DNA from: Eisenbergiella sp963559585
GTDB lineage: Bacteria > Bacillota > Clostridia > Lachnospirales > Lachnospiraceae
Assembly: GCA_963559585.1 (NCBI GenBank)
Contig: CAUWLJ010000004.1
Location: forward strand, 1-64,000
Length of the DNA: 64,000 nt
Direction: 5' to 3'
Part shown: piece by piece, positions 42,233 to 50,982 of the stretch
Numbering within the stretch: position 1 is the first letter of the stretch
Layout of the letters: the number at the start of each line of letters is the position of its first letter
Translations under genes and position numbers: made by a program
The notes under the pieces: generated by a model
What the model was told of the DNA's origin: nothing
Databases searched by the model: none
The model's input: only the letters and a program-made list of their open reading frames with translations

Positions 42233-43786
42233 TTATGTGGTATACTGCATTCTCACATCCCCCAGGCGAATCTCGTCCCCGGTCTCCAAAGCTACCGTTT
42301 CCTCCGGCTCCAGACGGATATCATTCACGTATGTACCATTTGTGGAATTCATATCCATCAGCACCGTTTTTCCATCCATTTCGCTAAATCGGGCATGAAT
42401 CCTGCTTACCGAAGCGTCAGGAATCAGAAGCTGTACTCTTCCCTTCATTTTTCCGGCCAGAGCCGGAAGCTCTCCCAGAGAATATTCCTTCTCCTTACCC
42501 CCCACCTGTCCGATCAGCCTGGGCTGTTCCTCCTTTTTCCACATCTCTGATTCCTCTGCTTCTTTGCATATGCTTCCCAGGTAAACGGTGGGACCTCCAA
42601 ATCCATCCTCGTCAGCTTCTTCATATTCTCCCCAAAGGGGCGGCTCCTTCTCCACCTCCCTTTCCTCCTGTCCCGGCTCCGCGTCCGGCTCCCGCTCCCC
42701 TGTAACCAGCCACAGAAAAATCAGGAAGGAAAGTCCATCTGCTGCCAGCGCCGCAAACAGAATAATCTTCTGCTGCCCTGACGGAGCCAGATACCAGATC
42801 AGAGCACACAGCCCAAGGAAAAAAAGCGCAGACAGAACCAGCCCTGTCATGCTTCCCTTCTTTGACCTTTTCTCTCTGCTTCTGTGCCGTTCCTCCTCCC
42901 CTTCATCCTCAATCTCATCCTCCTCCTGCCATTCCTCGTCCTCATAATCTTTATACAGCCCTTCCTGTTCCCGTCCTCCGGAATGTTCCCATTCCTCCAG
43001 ATAGGCCCTGCCCTTCCTGGCCATGTCTGCCGTTCTCTCCGGCTCCGGCTTTCCGCTCATGTCTCTGACCGATCCGTTTCTTCCGTCTCTTCGGCATTCA
43101 TAGGTTCCCTCCTGATCGGTAAGCAGTATATTTTCCGGCTTTGAAAGCATACTGTTTCCATATACGCTTCCCTGCCGCAGGCCTCCCTCCTGTGCTTCTG
43201 CCTCTCTCCTTTTTCCGGCAAAGCTATCCTCCTGTACTCCCCGTTCCAGACAGGCACGGAAGCTTCCTATCGTGAAGCTTTTGGCCTTGGCCATTCGATA
43301 AAACTGGTAGGCCGCGCTCATCGCCTCCTTTTCTCTGTGATCCACATGCTCAAGGAAAAATTCAGTCAGCAGCCGGTAGATCTCCGCCTCCGATTCCTTC
43401 CCTGAGGACATGGGATCATACAGAAAAAAAAGCTGCTCCGACTCCAGATCCATATAAATATATTCAGGATCCAGCACCAGACCGTTTTCTTCCAGCAGAT
43501 ATTCTGCTATGCTGTCCTGTACCTGAACCAGATTATCCACCATTCCTCTGAGGGCCTGAAAACGGATCTGCTCCGACAGATACAGCTGTGCCAGAGACTG
43601 CTTGGAGCTGATGTCATAATACAGGCTTGTCTTTCCCTCCAGGCGGCGCTCACTGCTGGCCAGAAGTCCCGGTATCCGGTTTCTGAGAATCATTTTATAT
43701 TGATAACTGTTCTGATACTCCTTCGGTATTTCCTCCAGCACCAGATAGCTGTGGCTTAATTCCCGTTTATACGAAGGTTTTTTCAT
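42233..43786 (-). CDS. DUF6382/FHA domain membrane protein of the Tad locus
   Basis: A protein of about 517 residues. The N-terminal 180 residues (KRELSHSYLVLEEIP.., YIYMDLESEQLFFLYDP) resemble DUF6382. A charged linker follows, then two membrane helices (GLVLSALFFLGLCALIWYL and ILFAALAADGLSFLIFLWLV). The C-terminal FHA domain has VSRIHARFSEMDGK and DMNSTNGTYVNDIRL, so it should bind phosphothreonine. The ATG at 43786 has GGAGGTG immediately upstream; an ATG at 43798 is also in frame. It overlaps the preceding TadE-like gene and ends the pilus operon. It may link phosphorylation signalling to pilus assembly; no kinase is present in the window. Confidence 0.87.
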   Translation of the reverse strand: MKKPSYKRELSHSYLVLEEIPKEYQNSYQYKMILRNRIPGLLASSERRLEGKTSLYYDISSKQSLAQLYLSEQIRFQALRGMVDNLVQVQDSIAEYLLEENGLVLDPEYIYMDLESEQLFFLYDPMSSGKESEAEIYRLLTEFFLEHVDHREKEAMSAAYQFYRMAKAKSFTIGSFRACLERGVQEDSFAGKRREAEAQEGGLRQGSVYGNSMLSKPENILLTDQEGTYECRRDGRNGSVRDMSGKPEPERTADMARKGRAYLEEWEHSGGREQEGLYKDYEDEEWQEEDEIEDEGEEERHRSREKRSKKGSMTGLVLSALFFLGLCALIWYLAPSGQQKIILFAALAADGLSFLIFLWLVTGEREPDAEPGQEEREVEKEPPLWGEYEEADEDGFGGPTVYLGSICKEAEESEMWKKEEQPRLIGQVGGKEKEYSLGELPALAGKMKGRVQLLIPDASVSRIHARFSEMDGKTVLMDMNSTNGTYVNDIRLEPEETVALETGDEIRLGDVRMQYTT

Positions 43787-44249
43787 TTTCACCTCCATGT
43801 GGAAGCGCTTTTGTCCCGTCCTCTATCCCCTCCTCCAGCTTCCGCATTCCCCTGATAAATCCGGCCGCATCCCTGATCTGTGCTTTCCCTTTCGCCTCTA
43901 TCTGCCACGCCCCTTCTTTTAAAGGAAGCAGATGCAGGGACGGAAGAGAAAGCTGTGCCTCCAGCTCCACCGTAACGGCCAGGGGAGTGACCGATATTTC
44001 CGTTTCCAGCTCCCTCACAGGAATGACCGCCTCCTGAAGAAGCCTTTCCAGTTCCCTTCCGGCCACGTTTTTTCTGTCCCCCTCCAGTATCAGACTGGCT
44101 CGCAGGGCAGCTATGTAGGCGGCCTGATTCAGAAAGGAAACCGTATATAAATAGAAGGAAAGCAGCATCAGTAATGCAGTCAAAAATACTGCTGCAGGGA
44201 CGAGAAAGCTGGCCTCCAGCGTCATATACCCTTTTCGTTCCGATCTCAT
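43767..44249 (-). CDS. TadE-like pseudopilin
   Basis: A 160-residue protein with a class III-type signal region, RKGYMTLEASFLVPAAVF, and one membrane helix (about 9-37). An extracytoplasmic region follows. The Thr-Leu-Glu-Ala motif before the hydrophobic helix is the usual TadE/prepilin processing site, likely cut by the peptidase encoded upstream. The ribosome binding site is AGGAGG. It overlaps the FHA gene, which indicates co-translation. Confidence 0.82.
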   Translation of the reverse strand: MRSERKGYMTLEASFLVPAAVFLTALLMLLSFYLYTVSFLNQAAYIAALRASLILEGDRKNVAGRELERLLQEAVIPVRELETEISVTPLAVTVELEAQLSLPSLHLLPLKEGAWQIEAKGKAQIRDAAGFIRGMRKLEEGIEDGTKALPHGGENEKTFV

Positions 44250-44283
44250 TGCGCCTCCTGTCTGCCGCAGCTCTGTGCGGCTT

Positions 44284-44727
44284 TCATCTATGAATACCTG
44301 TACGCACCCAAAAAATCACCACCGCTGCCAGGAAAAATGGGGCAAAGGGAATCTGTGTGCTCCGTGTCCCCTTCCGGCTTACGAGCAGATACACTGCCAC
44401 CGCAAATGTGAGCAGACAGGCCGTAAAAATCTCTGCTGCGCATAGCTGCCACTGATGAAGCAGCCCCACCGGCAGAGCCATCAGTCCGTCCGCCGTCCCC
44501 ATTTTATCTTCCGTCATCCGGCTGTAAAGCAGCATAACCGCCCCCGGAATCAGCCCCGAAAGAAAGTCCCCCCAGCCCAGGCCTCCCGCCGCCACCTCTG
44601 ACAGGCAGCAGCAGACCGCCAGAACCAGTCCCGTTCCCAGCAGCCAGCATGGAATTTTTCTGGTTCTGCAATCATGTATGCTGCAAATTCCCAGAAATCC
44701 GCACACCATTATGTTCTCCATCCACAT
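44284..44727 (-). CDS. Prepilin peptidase, A24 family (TadV/CpaA-like)
   Basis: A 147-residue polytopic membrane protein. The catalytic Asp pair of A24 aspartyl proteases is visible as HDCRTRKIPCWLL (first Asp) and EDKMGTADGLMAL (second Asp, GxxD form). It lacks the N-terminal methylase domain of type IV prepilin peptidases, as in TadV. It sits among the pseudopilin genes, which are its likely substrates together with the Flp pilin. Confidence 0.85.
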   Translation of the reverse strand: MWMENIMVCGFLGICSIHDCRTRKIPCWLLGTGLVLAVCCCLSEVAAGGLGWGDFLSGLIPGAVMLLYSRMTEDKMGTADGLMALPVGLLHQWQLCAAEIFTACLLTFAVAVYLLVSRKGTRSTQIPFAPFFLAAVVIFWVRTGIHR

Positions 44728-44808
44728 TTCTGTCTCCTTCTCCTAAGCCCTGCTCACTCAAAACGGGCTGACACATCTGTGAACTTTGTTTCCCTCTGCA
44801 CCGATCCG

Positions 44809-45720
44809 TCACCCGCATCTGCTGCAGGGCGTCCGCCCTCCTGCCTCCGACAGAGGGACACAGCGCACCGTCCTTTTCAGGCCGCTGCAGGTGATCGTAT
44901 TATGGTAACTGCTTCCCTCTTTTGTGATATAGACGATCCCTGTTCCCCCCGTCCGGGCGCACTTTTCACAGGGACCATACTTTCCGCCCGAAGCGTTGCG
45001 CAGCCCTTCCACCTCTGTTTCCCCAGCCACCTGAATGGACAGCGTGAGATAGGTACAGTTTCTTGCCACATGATACACACTGCCTCCTTCTGTGATGTAC
45101 ACATACACCTCGCCGCTGTCTCCCGGTGCACGGTGCTCCACATCATACCCCGTCCAGGCACGCATATAGCAGCAGCTTATGATCGTAGTTCCCGGATAGC
45201 CCAGTATGGGAATCACGGGCTGAACCCTGGCGGGCCTGACCAGCTGGATCAGATTATTCTCCAAAAATTCCCCTTCTCCTGTAGCATAGGCCAGCATGGA
45301 AAGCTGTCTCCCCTGCTGGTGAAGCTGTTCCAGATTGGATATATAGGTATGAAAAAACAGAATCATGGACAGCACGTTAACGGTAAAGAACAGGAACAAT
45401 GGAAGGGCAATGCAGGCCTCCGCCGTCATGGAGCCGGCAGATCTTCCGGCCAGGATTGATGGAAGCCCAAGCTTTATGCTCCAAACGGACGGAAACCCTG
45501 GCCTTATGCCGGAAATGGACTTAAGACCGCGTTCTTCGGAAAAGGAAGCAGATCGGGACACCCTTTTTACCACACAAAATCGGGGATATAACATGATTTG
45601 ATTTTTGATAAACGGGATGTGAAGTTTCTGCGTTCGGAAATCGTTGGCCTTTCTTTTGTTTCTGAATTTATTAGTTACGTAACGGATCAATCTGATCCTG
45701 CCGCATGATAAAAAGGGCAT
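44809..45720 (-). CDS. TadE-like protein with two Cys/His repeat modules
   Basis: A 303-residue protein. A TadE-type motif, AGSMTAEACIALPLFLFF, starts only at about residue 95, so a long basic N-terminus precedes it. A later start such as the ATG at 45594 is possible. After the helix the extracytoplasmic part contains two copies of a module: VYITEGGSVYHVARNCTYL with YGPCEKC, and VYITKEGSSYHNTITC with TPCSRCG. Each has Tyr-His, then Cys, then CxxC, suggesting metal binding or disulfides. The stretch coding the first 45 residues is visibly more A/T-rich than the rest of the operon, which argues for a later start or a recent join. Confidence 0.72.
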   Translation of the reverse strand: MPFLSCGRIRLIRYVTNKFRNKRKANDFRTQKLHIPFIKNQIMLYPRFCVVKRVSRSASFSEERGLKSISGIRPGFPSVWSIKLGLPSILAGRSAGSMTAEACIALPLFLFFTVNVLSMILFFHTYISNLEQLHQQGRQLSMLAYATGEGEFLENNLIQLVRPARVQPVIPILGYPGTTIISCCYMRAWTGYDVEHRAPGDSGEVYVYITEGGSVYHVARNCTYLTLSIQVAGETEVEGLRNASGGKYGPCEKCARTGGTGIVYITKEGSSYHNTITCSGLKRTVRCVPLSEAGGRTPCSRCG

Positions 45721-45781
45721 CCCGGTTCACTTCCTTTCCTTCCTGCCGCGCTTTCCTTCTTCTGCAGCGGCCAGATTCTCC

Positions 45782-47230
45782 TCATTCATAACGATAAGCT
45801 CTCTTGATCCTATACTGGAAGCCGTATCCGCTGGTCACCTCCGCCTCCGCCGTCATGGCGTCAATACAGCCGTCCATACGAAAGCCCTTATTGCCCGGCG
45901 TCATGCGGATGTCCGCCTCCATCACGTCCATCAGCCGCATCACCGTCACATCATCCGACTGCAGAAAGAGAAACGCTCCAAGGTAGTCCTGATAGGACAG
46001 CCCCTCTCCCCCCTTCTGATATTCTGCCAAATGCCCACGGAAGGTGAGGAGCTGGTAGTAAGGAGTATTCCAGCTTCCATCCTCCTTCATAAGGGGAACC
46101 CGTTCCCCGTCAAACAGCATCCTCAGATCCTTTACACTCTCTGCATAGGCCCAGGCAAACAGAATCAGTACGGTAATCGGCTCCTTCAGCTCCGGCAGGG
46201 TGAGTACCAGGGAGATCAGTCCCGCTGTCTCCTCAGCCTGCGCTCTTCTGGTGCTGTCCGAGAACAGGAAAGCTGCGTTGGCCGCCTCCCGGATCAGGAG
46301 CAGCTTATTCGCTACCCTGCGCAGATTGTCCAGATCGTTTCCCTGTCCCTCCAGCAGATATTCCAACTGATAGGAAAAGGACGCAGGCTCCTTTGCTCTC
46401 CCGTAAAAACCGCATTTTTCCATCATGTAAGTCTGAAACAGACACCTGTCCATCAGGCTCTCCGGTTCCTGCTTCCCTTCCGGGAGACCGGTACCCTCTA
46501 TCCGGCCATCCCTGTGGCTCAGAAGGGAATCCACCGCAATGGGCGTGCGTGAAAGTGTCCCGGGATTGGAAACGGCAAGCGACAGGATTCCCTCCCCACG
46601 GGCCTGGTTGACCACATCAGAGGGAAGCTCCACATCCTTTCCCTCCCAGTCTGTTTCCCCTGCGTCCTCCTTCTCCTGCTGCTTCTGCAGAATCTTCTCC
46701 TTCACTTCCGCTTCTGTCTGCTCTCTCTGCGCCTCCACATCGCTGTCCAGATACCCGGACTGCTCCAGGCGCCGGGCATTGACTGCCGCCTGGCTTAAAT
46801 AGCTCATCCCCCATTTATCCAGAATATAGTCCACTGCCTGCCGCTTCAGTACAGCCCCGTTGTCATCCGGCGCTGCTGAAGCCTGAAGCAGGGTTACACT
46901 CTCCGCATTCATGGCGGTCAGATCCTTTCCAACCGGCAGATCAAACAGACGAAAGGGCTGGAAATTCATGTTCATATAGCCTCTGATATGCTCCTGCGTA
47001 TTGTCATACGAAGGGCTCCCCCCATAAGAGGTGTCAATAAAGAACAGATCATACTGCTCCAACAGCTCCCTGTGGTACTCGGCCAGCGCAGAGTCCATTG
47101 CCATGTCCATCACACATTCCGTCTGTGTCCGGATCGTGTGCATCCGCACGCCGGATATGACGGTCAGAAGGAGAGAGAGCAGTACGCCCGTAACCAGTGA
47201 CAAATATACTGTTATGTATCCTTTCTGCAC
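45782..47230 (-). CDS. DUF5702-type Tad-locus surface protein
   Basis: A 482-residue protein beginning with a pilin-like helix (GYITVYLSLVTGVLLSLLLTVI). A large extracytoplasmic region follows, including ALAEYHRELLEQYDLFFIDTSYGG, typical of DUF5702 proteins found in Gram-positive Tad loci. The start is a GTG at 47230, 21 nt after the flp gene. It probably is a minor pilus or pilus-tip component. The function of the domain is not known. Confidence 0.78.
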   Translation of the reverse strand: MQKGYITVYLSLVTGVLLSLLLTVISGVRMHTIRTQTECVMDMAMDSALAEYHRELLEQYDLFFIDTSYGGSPSYDNTQEHIRGYMNMNFQPFRLFDLPVGKDLTAMNAESVTLLQASAAPDDNGAVLKRQAVDYILDKWGMSYLSQAAVNARRLEQSGYLDSDVEAQREQTEAEVKEKILQKQQEKEDAGETDWEGKDVELPSDVVNQARGEGILSLAVSNPGTLSRTPIAVDSLLSHRDGRIEGTGLPEGKQEPESLMDRCLFQTYMMEKCGFYGRAKEPASFSYQLEYLLEGQGNDLDNLRRVANKLLLIREAANAAFLFSDSTRRAQAEETAGLISLVLTLPELKEPITVLILFAWAYAESVKDLRMLFDGERVPLMKEDGSWNTPYYQLLTFRGHLAEYQKGGEGLSYQDYLGAFLFLQSDDVTVMRLMDVMEADIRMTPGNKGFRMDGCIDAMTAEAEVTSGYGFQYRIKRAYRYE

Positions 47231-47250
47231 CGAACTCCCTCCCTTCCCTG

Positions 47251-47463
47251 TCAGATGGAGCCCGCCTGTGAAGTGATCTTTTTGAATATGCTGTTCACAA
47301 GGGCTGTAAGCTGATTCTTAAAAATGATGACCAGGCCGATCAAAACCACCATAATCAGAATCACCTCCACCGTCCCCATCCCTTCCTCATCCCGAAGAAG
47401 CTTTTTCACTCTTTCTCTCATACCCACCATGCAGCTCACAGCCTTCCAGTACATTCTTTTCAT
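47251..47463 (-). CDS. flp: Flp-type major pilin
   Basis: A 70-residue prepilin. The processing region is RDEEGMGTVEVILIMVVLIG, with the Gly-x-Gly/Glu pattern (cleavage likely before MGTVE, Glu at +5) followed by a long hydrophobic helix. Size and motif match type IVb Flp pilins. GGAGG precedes the ATG. It lies between tadC and the DUF5702 gene, and a hairpin in front of it may boost stability of its message. Confidence 0.88.
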   Translation of the reverse strand: MKRMYWKAVSCMVGMRERVKKLLRDEEGMGTVEVILIMVVLIGLVIIFKNQLTALVNSIFKKITSQAGSI

Positions 47464-47474
47464 TGTTTCCTCCG

Positions 47475-47492
47475 TTCTGCCGCGTCTGCGGC
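47475..47492 (-). promoter_or_regulatory. Hairpin upstream of flp, shared with pgi leader
   Basis: An 18-nt word with a GCCGC-agac-GCGGC hairpin (minus-strand reading) lies 12 nt from the flp start. It is identical to the word at 38209-38226, which is 12 nt from the pgi start. Confidence 0.6.
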
Positions 47493-47519
47493 TTCTTTTT
47501 TCTTTCTCTGCTTTTTTAT

Positions 47520-48971
47520 CTACATTCCGGCGAAGGAAAAGCAGGCCGGAACCATCACCAGCACCATAACCACTGCCAGGATCATCACCATGGGAAGCAG
47601 CAGCTTTGTCCCGGCTTTTTCCCCTTCCTCCCTGGCATGTCTTTTGCGTTCCTCATAGGAACGCTCCGCCTCCTCCTGCATGGCCGCAAGCATGCCTGCG
47701 GAGCCTTTTTTCAGATTCTGCGTCAGCAGAGACGCACATTTCCGATACTGAGGCAGCCTGCAGCGAGAACCGAAATGTTCATAGGCCTGTAGCTCCGTCA
47801 CACCGCTTTCCATCTCCCGGCATACCAGGAATAATTCCTCGCAAATATAGCTGTTTTTTCCATTTCCGTCCTTTTTCCGGTAATCCGATACCATTCTTGC
47901 AAAAGCCGCCCTCACCGGAAGACCGGCTCCCATCAGGAGGGTCAGCCTGCTCACGAATTCCGGATAGGAAATCAGGAGCTGCCTGTCCCGTTCCTCCAGC
48001 CTCTTTCTGATCTCCCCGTCTGCAAAGTAAAGCTGCGCGCCGCCTGCCAGCAGGAAGGCGGCCAGGATCCACAGACTTTCCTTTCCCATCCTCTCAGACC
48101 ATATGATCCTGACACCCTCCGTCTCTGCCGGAAGCAGAAACGTCTCTTTGCAGGCATCCTTCTCGTCCGCATCGCGGATCCGCTCCAGAAGCTGTCTTTG
48201 CCGGATTTCACGCTCGCTCAGGATCGGCGGACAAACCCTCACCGCAAAGTCCGTTTTCCATTCCTGGTCAAAATAGGTGAGCACTGCGGTCAGATTTACC
48301 ACGATTCCCTTCTCCTTAACACCCTCATTATTCACCTGGCCGTCACTTTGGATCAGACTGTAATCGCCGCTCTCCCACCGTATCTCAAACGGAAAGCCAT
48401 CCAGCTCTCCCGGCAGGTAAAGATCACTCCTCACCTCGTCCAGGCTCTTGTTTTCACCGGCCATCTCCCCTTCCATAGCCTGTCCGGCCGCTTCCACCAG
48501 CCCCTCCAGCTCCTGCCTGGTGTATTTTTGCTCCTCCACATCAATCACAAAGCTGTCCCTCTCCTCTCCCATCTGCGCTTCCAGCTCCAGAGCTGCGGGA
48601 CCTTCCCCATAGGAATTCCTATGTACGCGCCCGTCCCCGGAGAGCCGCATTTCCATTTTTCCGGTCAGATACAGAAGGGCCGAGGCTGCAAAGCCAAGGG
48701 CCAGAATGAACAGCAGCCCGCTGATCTTCTCCACCGTAAGCTGACGCAGCATCTGTCCTGACCGGGCCGGATAAAGAAGCTCCAGCTCCGACCTCCTGCG
48801 GACACGCTTCCCACTCCGCCGGACCATCTTCCGTTCCAGCCAGGAGGCCGGTTTCAGGAAGAACCTTTTGATAGTATCCGTCGTTTCCGCCCCTCTCTCC
48901 ACCTTTTCCTTTCTGGAAAGAAACAGAAGCGCCAGATACAATACGGCGGCAGCCGCATATATCACCCACAT
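47520..48971 (-). CDS. tadC: TadC-like pilus assembly membrane protein with inserted domain
   Basis: A 483-residue T2SSF-family platform protein. The C-terminal half has the T2SSF pattern (YPEFVSRLTLLMGAGLPVRAAF.., GSAGMLAAMQEEAERSYEERK) and ends in membrane helices. Between the helix at about 85-105 (ISGLLFILALGFAASALLYL) and the next at about 295-312 (WILAAFLLAGGAQLYF) lies a segment of about 190 residues with no membrane helix. This segment is predicted to be outside the cell. It makes the protein far longer than typical TadC (about 300 residues). It is encoded 12 nt after tadB. Confidence 0.82.
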   Translation of the reverse strand: MWVIYAAAAVLYLALLFLSRKEKVERGAETTDTIKRFFLKPASWLERKMVRRSGKRVRRRSELELLYPARSGQMLRQLTVEKISGLLFILALGFAASALLYLTGKMEMRLSGDGRVHRNSYGEGPAALELEAQMGEERDSFVIDVEEQKYTRQELEGLVEAAGQAMEGEMAGENKSLDEVRSDLYLPGELDGFPFEIRWESGDYSLIQSDGQVNNEGVKEKGIVVNLTAVLTYFDQEWKTDFAVRVCPPILSEREIRQRQLLERIRDADEKDACKETFLLPAETEGVRIIWSERMGKESLWILAAFLLAGGAQLYFADGEIRKRLEERDRQLLISYPEFVSRLTLLMGAGLPVRAAFARMVSDYRKKDGNGKNSYICEELFLVCREMESGVTELQAYEHFGSRCRLPQYRKCASLLTQNLKKGSAGMLAAMQEEAERSYEERKRHAREEGEKAGTKLLLPMVMILAVVMVLVMVPACFSFAGM

Positions 48972-48983
48972 ATCCTTCCTCCT

Positions 48984-49796
48984 TCACACCTGTATCATCA
49001 GAATCCGCTCCGACAGCCAGACCGCCGCCAGATATACCGCCAGACAGCCCGTCATAATCAGGATTCCCACCGGATTCCCATACAGCACATCAAAGAAGCC
49101 CCTGGAGGCTGCCTGCAAATAGGCTGCAATCAGAAAAGGCACCAGATTCATAATCCTCTGCTCATACCTTCTGGAGGTGAGGCTGGTCTCAATTTCCCTT
49201 CTGACCTCAATCCGGTCGCTGGTCATGGCTGCGCTTCTGCGGATGATCTCGTTCATATTCCCGCCTGTTCTCTTGGCAATACCGAATACCTGGGCAAAAT
49301 CCTCCACATCCGTCTGGCCGCTCCTCCTTCCCAGATCCATAAGCAGTCTTTCCAGCGGAACGCCGTTGCCGATTCCCCTTCGTATCATCTCCGCCTCCCT
49401 TACGATCAGGCTCGGCCCGCCATACAGACGCTCCATATCCCTTCCGGCTTCCAGGAAAGCATTCTCCACCGAATATCCCGCCTGAAGGCAGGCGGACACC
49501 GCCAGAATCATATCCCGAAACTGCAGGGCTAATTCCTGCCTCCTTTCCGCTCCCAGCCTGTCTGCTGTCCGTTTCAGAAAGACAGGCACCAGACCTCCCA
49601 AAGGAAGCACCGCCCACAGTGATCGATAGAACAGCCAGGCCAAAAGCCCTGCCAGCGCCAGTCCCTCCCCGGTATAGATGCCAAGCTCCTTCCAGGTAAA
49701 GCGGTATCCCCCATAATCCGGCGCGTGCTCTTTCTCCCGGTCTGCCTTCTTCTGTCTACGTGGCATCCAGTCCCGCCATTTTAAGCTTTCCCACAT
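48984..49796 (-). CDS. tadB: TadB-like pilus assembly membrane protein
   Basis: A 270-residue T2SSF-type protein with helices at about 40-80 and at the C-terminus. The family block LALQFRDMILAVSACLQAGYSVENAFLEA and GGNMNEIIRRSA are clear. The ATG at 49796 follows GGGAGGAG, which lies in the end of tadA; the genes overlap by 41 nt. It forms the inner-membrane platform with TadC. Confidence 0.87.
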   Translation of the reverse strand: MWESLKWRDWMPRRQKKADREKEHAPDYGGYRFTWKELGIYTGEGLALAGLLAWLFYRSLWAVLPLGGLVPVFLKRTADRLGAERRQELALQFRDMILAVSACLQAGYSVENAFLEAGRDMERLYGGPSLIVREAEMIRRGIGNGVPLERLLMDLGRRSGQTDVEDFAQVFGIAKRTGGNMNEIIRRSAAMTSDRIEVRREIETSLTSRRYEQRIMNLVPFLIAAYLQAASRGFFDVLYGNPVGILIMTGCLAVYLAAVWLSERILMIQV

Positions 49797-50982
49797 GGAT
49801 CAGCTCCTCCCTTCTCACAAGCCTTCCTACTACCCTCTCCCCCTCCATCCTCTCCTCCTGAAAGGAAAACAGGGGGGAAAGACGAATCTGCCCATCCTCA
49901 AAATCCGCCACCTCCACAATCTCCATCACCCTCCTGCTCTTATCCCGCAGCCGGCTCAAATGAACGATAATATCAATTCCGGAAGCGATTTGTCTGCGTA
50001 TGGCGGACAGTGGAATCTCCACCCCCATCAGCATCATGGTTTCCAGACGGGTCAGCATGTCCCCGGCGCTGTTGGCATGCCCCGTTGACATGGAGCCGTC
50101 GTGCCCGCAGTTCAATGCGCTCCCCACCAGATCCACCGCCTCTGCGCCCCGCACCTCACCCACAATGATACGGTCAGGCCGCATTCGCAGAGCCGTCCTG
50201 ATCAGATCGCGGATGGCGATAGGCTTACAGCCCTCCACGTTGGCATTTCTGGTTTCCAGACGCACCAGATTGGGAATCCCACGTATCTGGAGCTCTGCCG
50301 AATCCTCTATGGTAATCAGCCTCTCATCGGAGGGGATGAAAGCGGAAAGGGCATTCAGAAAGGTGGTTTTGCCGCTGCCCGTTCCTCCGCTGATGAAAAT
50401 GTTGTAACGGGCCTTTACCAGCCTTTCCAGAAAATCACAGGCTTCCTGAGTGATGGAGCCATATTCCAGCAGCTCCCCGATTCCGATGGGCTTATCCGGA
50501 AATCTGCGGATCGTCACCACCGGGCCGTTCAGGGCCACCGGGCTGAGAACCACATTTACTCTGGAGCCGTCCGCCAGACGGGCGTCCACGATGGGAGAAG
50601 TCTCATTCACCACCCGATTGCAGCCCGCCACCATTTGCTGGATCACGTCCTGCAGCTTCTCCTGGGATTCAAAGCCTCCCGGCCAGGCATACAGCCTGCC
50701 CGCCCGCTCCACAAAAATCCCCTCCATGCCGTTTATCATAATCTCCGTCACCTGGCTGTCCTCAATCAGCTCCTGCAGCACATCCAGCCCTCTCAGGGCA
50801 TAGAACAGCTCCTTTCCCATCCGGCTTCGCTCATTCAGGGTCAGCCGTCCCAGAAGCTCCCTGGCCCGCAGCTTTCCGGCGATGATCTCCTTAAGCTCCC
50901 CGTCCTCCACCTCTCTGGTAAAATCCATCTGAGCCAGGAGCTGCTTCTTCATCTTCTCCTTCATCTCAAGATACGTTTCCAC
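49756..50982 (-). CDS. tadA: TadA/CpaF-type secretion ATPase
   Basis: A 408-residue hexameric ATPase of the VirB11/CpaF branch that drives pilus assembly. Walker A is FISGGTGSGKTTF (about 197-208). The Asp box VTIEDSAELQI-like region and GEVRGAEAVDLVGSALNCGHDG with SMSTGHANS are also present. The start is a GTG at 50982 with AGGAGG. It overlaps tadZ by 17 nt and tadB by 41 nt, so the four genes are tightly coupled. Confidence 0.95.
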   Translation of the reverse strand: METYLEMKEKMKKQLLAQMDFTREVEDGELKEIIAGKLRARELLGRLTLNERSRMGKELFYALRGLDVLQELIEDSQVTEIMINGMEGIFVERAGRLYAWPGGFESQEKLQDVIQQMVAGCNRVVNETSPIVDARLADGSRVNVVLSPVALNGPVVTIRRFPDKPIGIGELLEYGSITQEACDFLERLVKARYNIFISGGTGSGKTTFLNALSAFIPSDERLITIEDSAELQIRGIPNLVRLETRNANVEGCKPIAIRDLIRTALRMRPDRIIVGEVRGAEAVDLVGSALNCGHDGSMSTGHANSAGDMLTRLETMMLMGVEIPLSAIRRQIASGIDIIVHLSRLRDKSRRVMEIVEVADFEDGQIRLSPLFSFQEERMEGERVVGRLVRREELIHVGKLKMAGLDAT

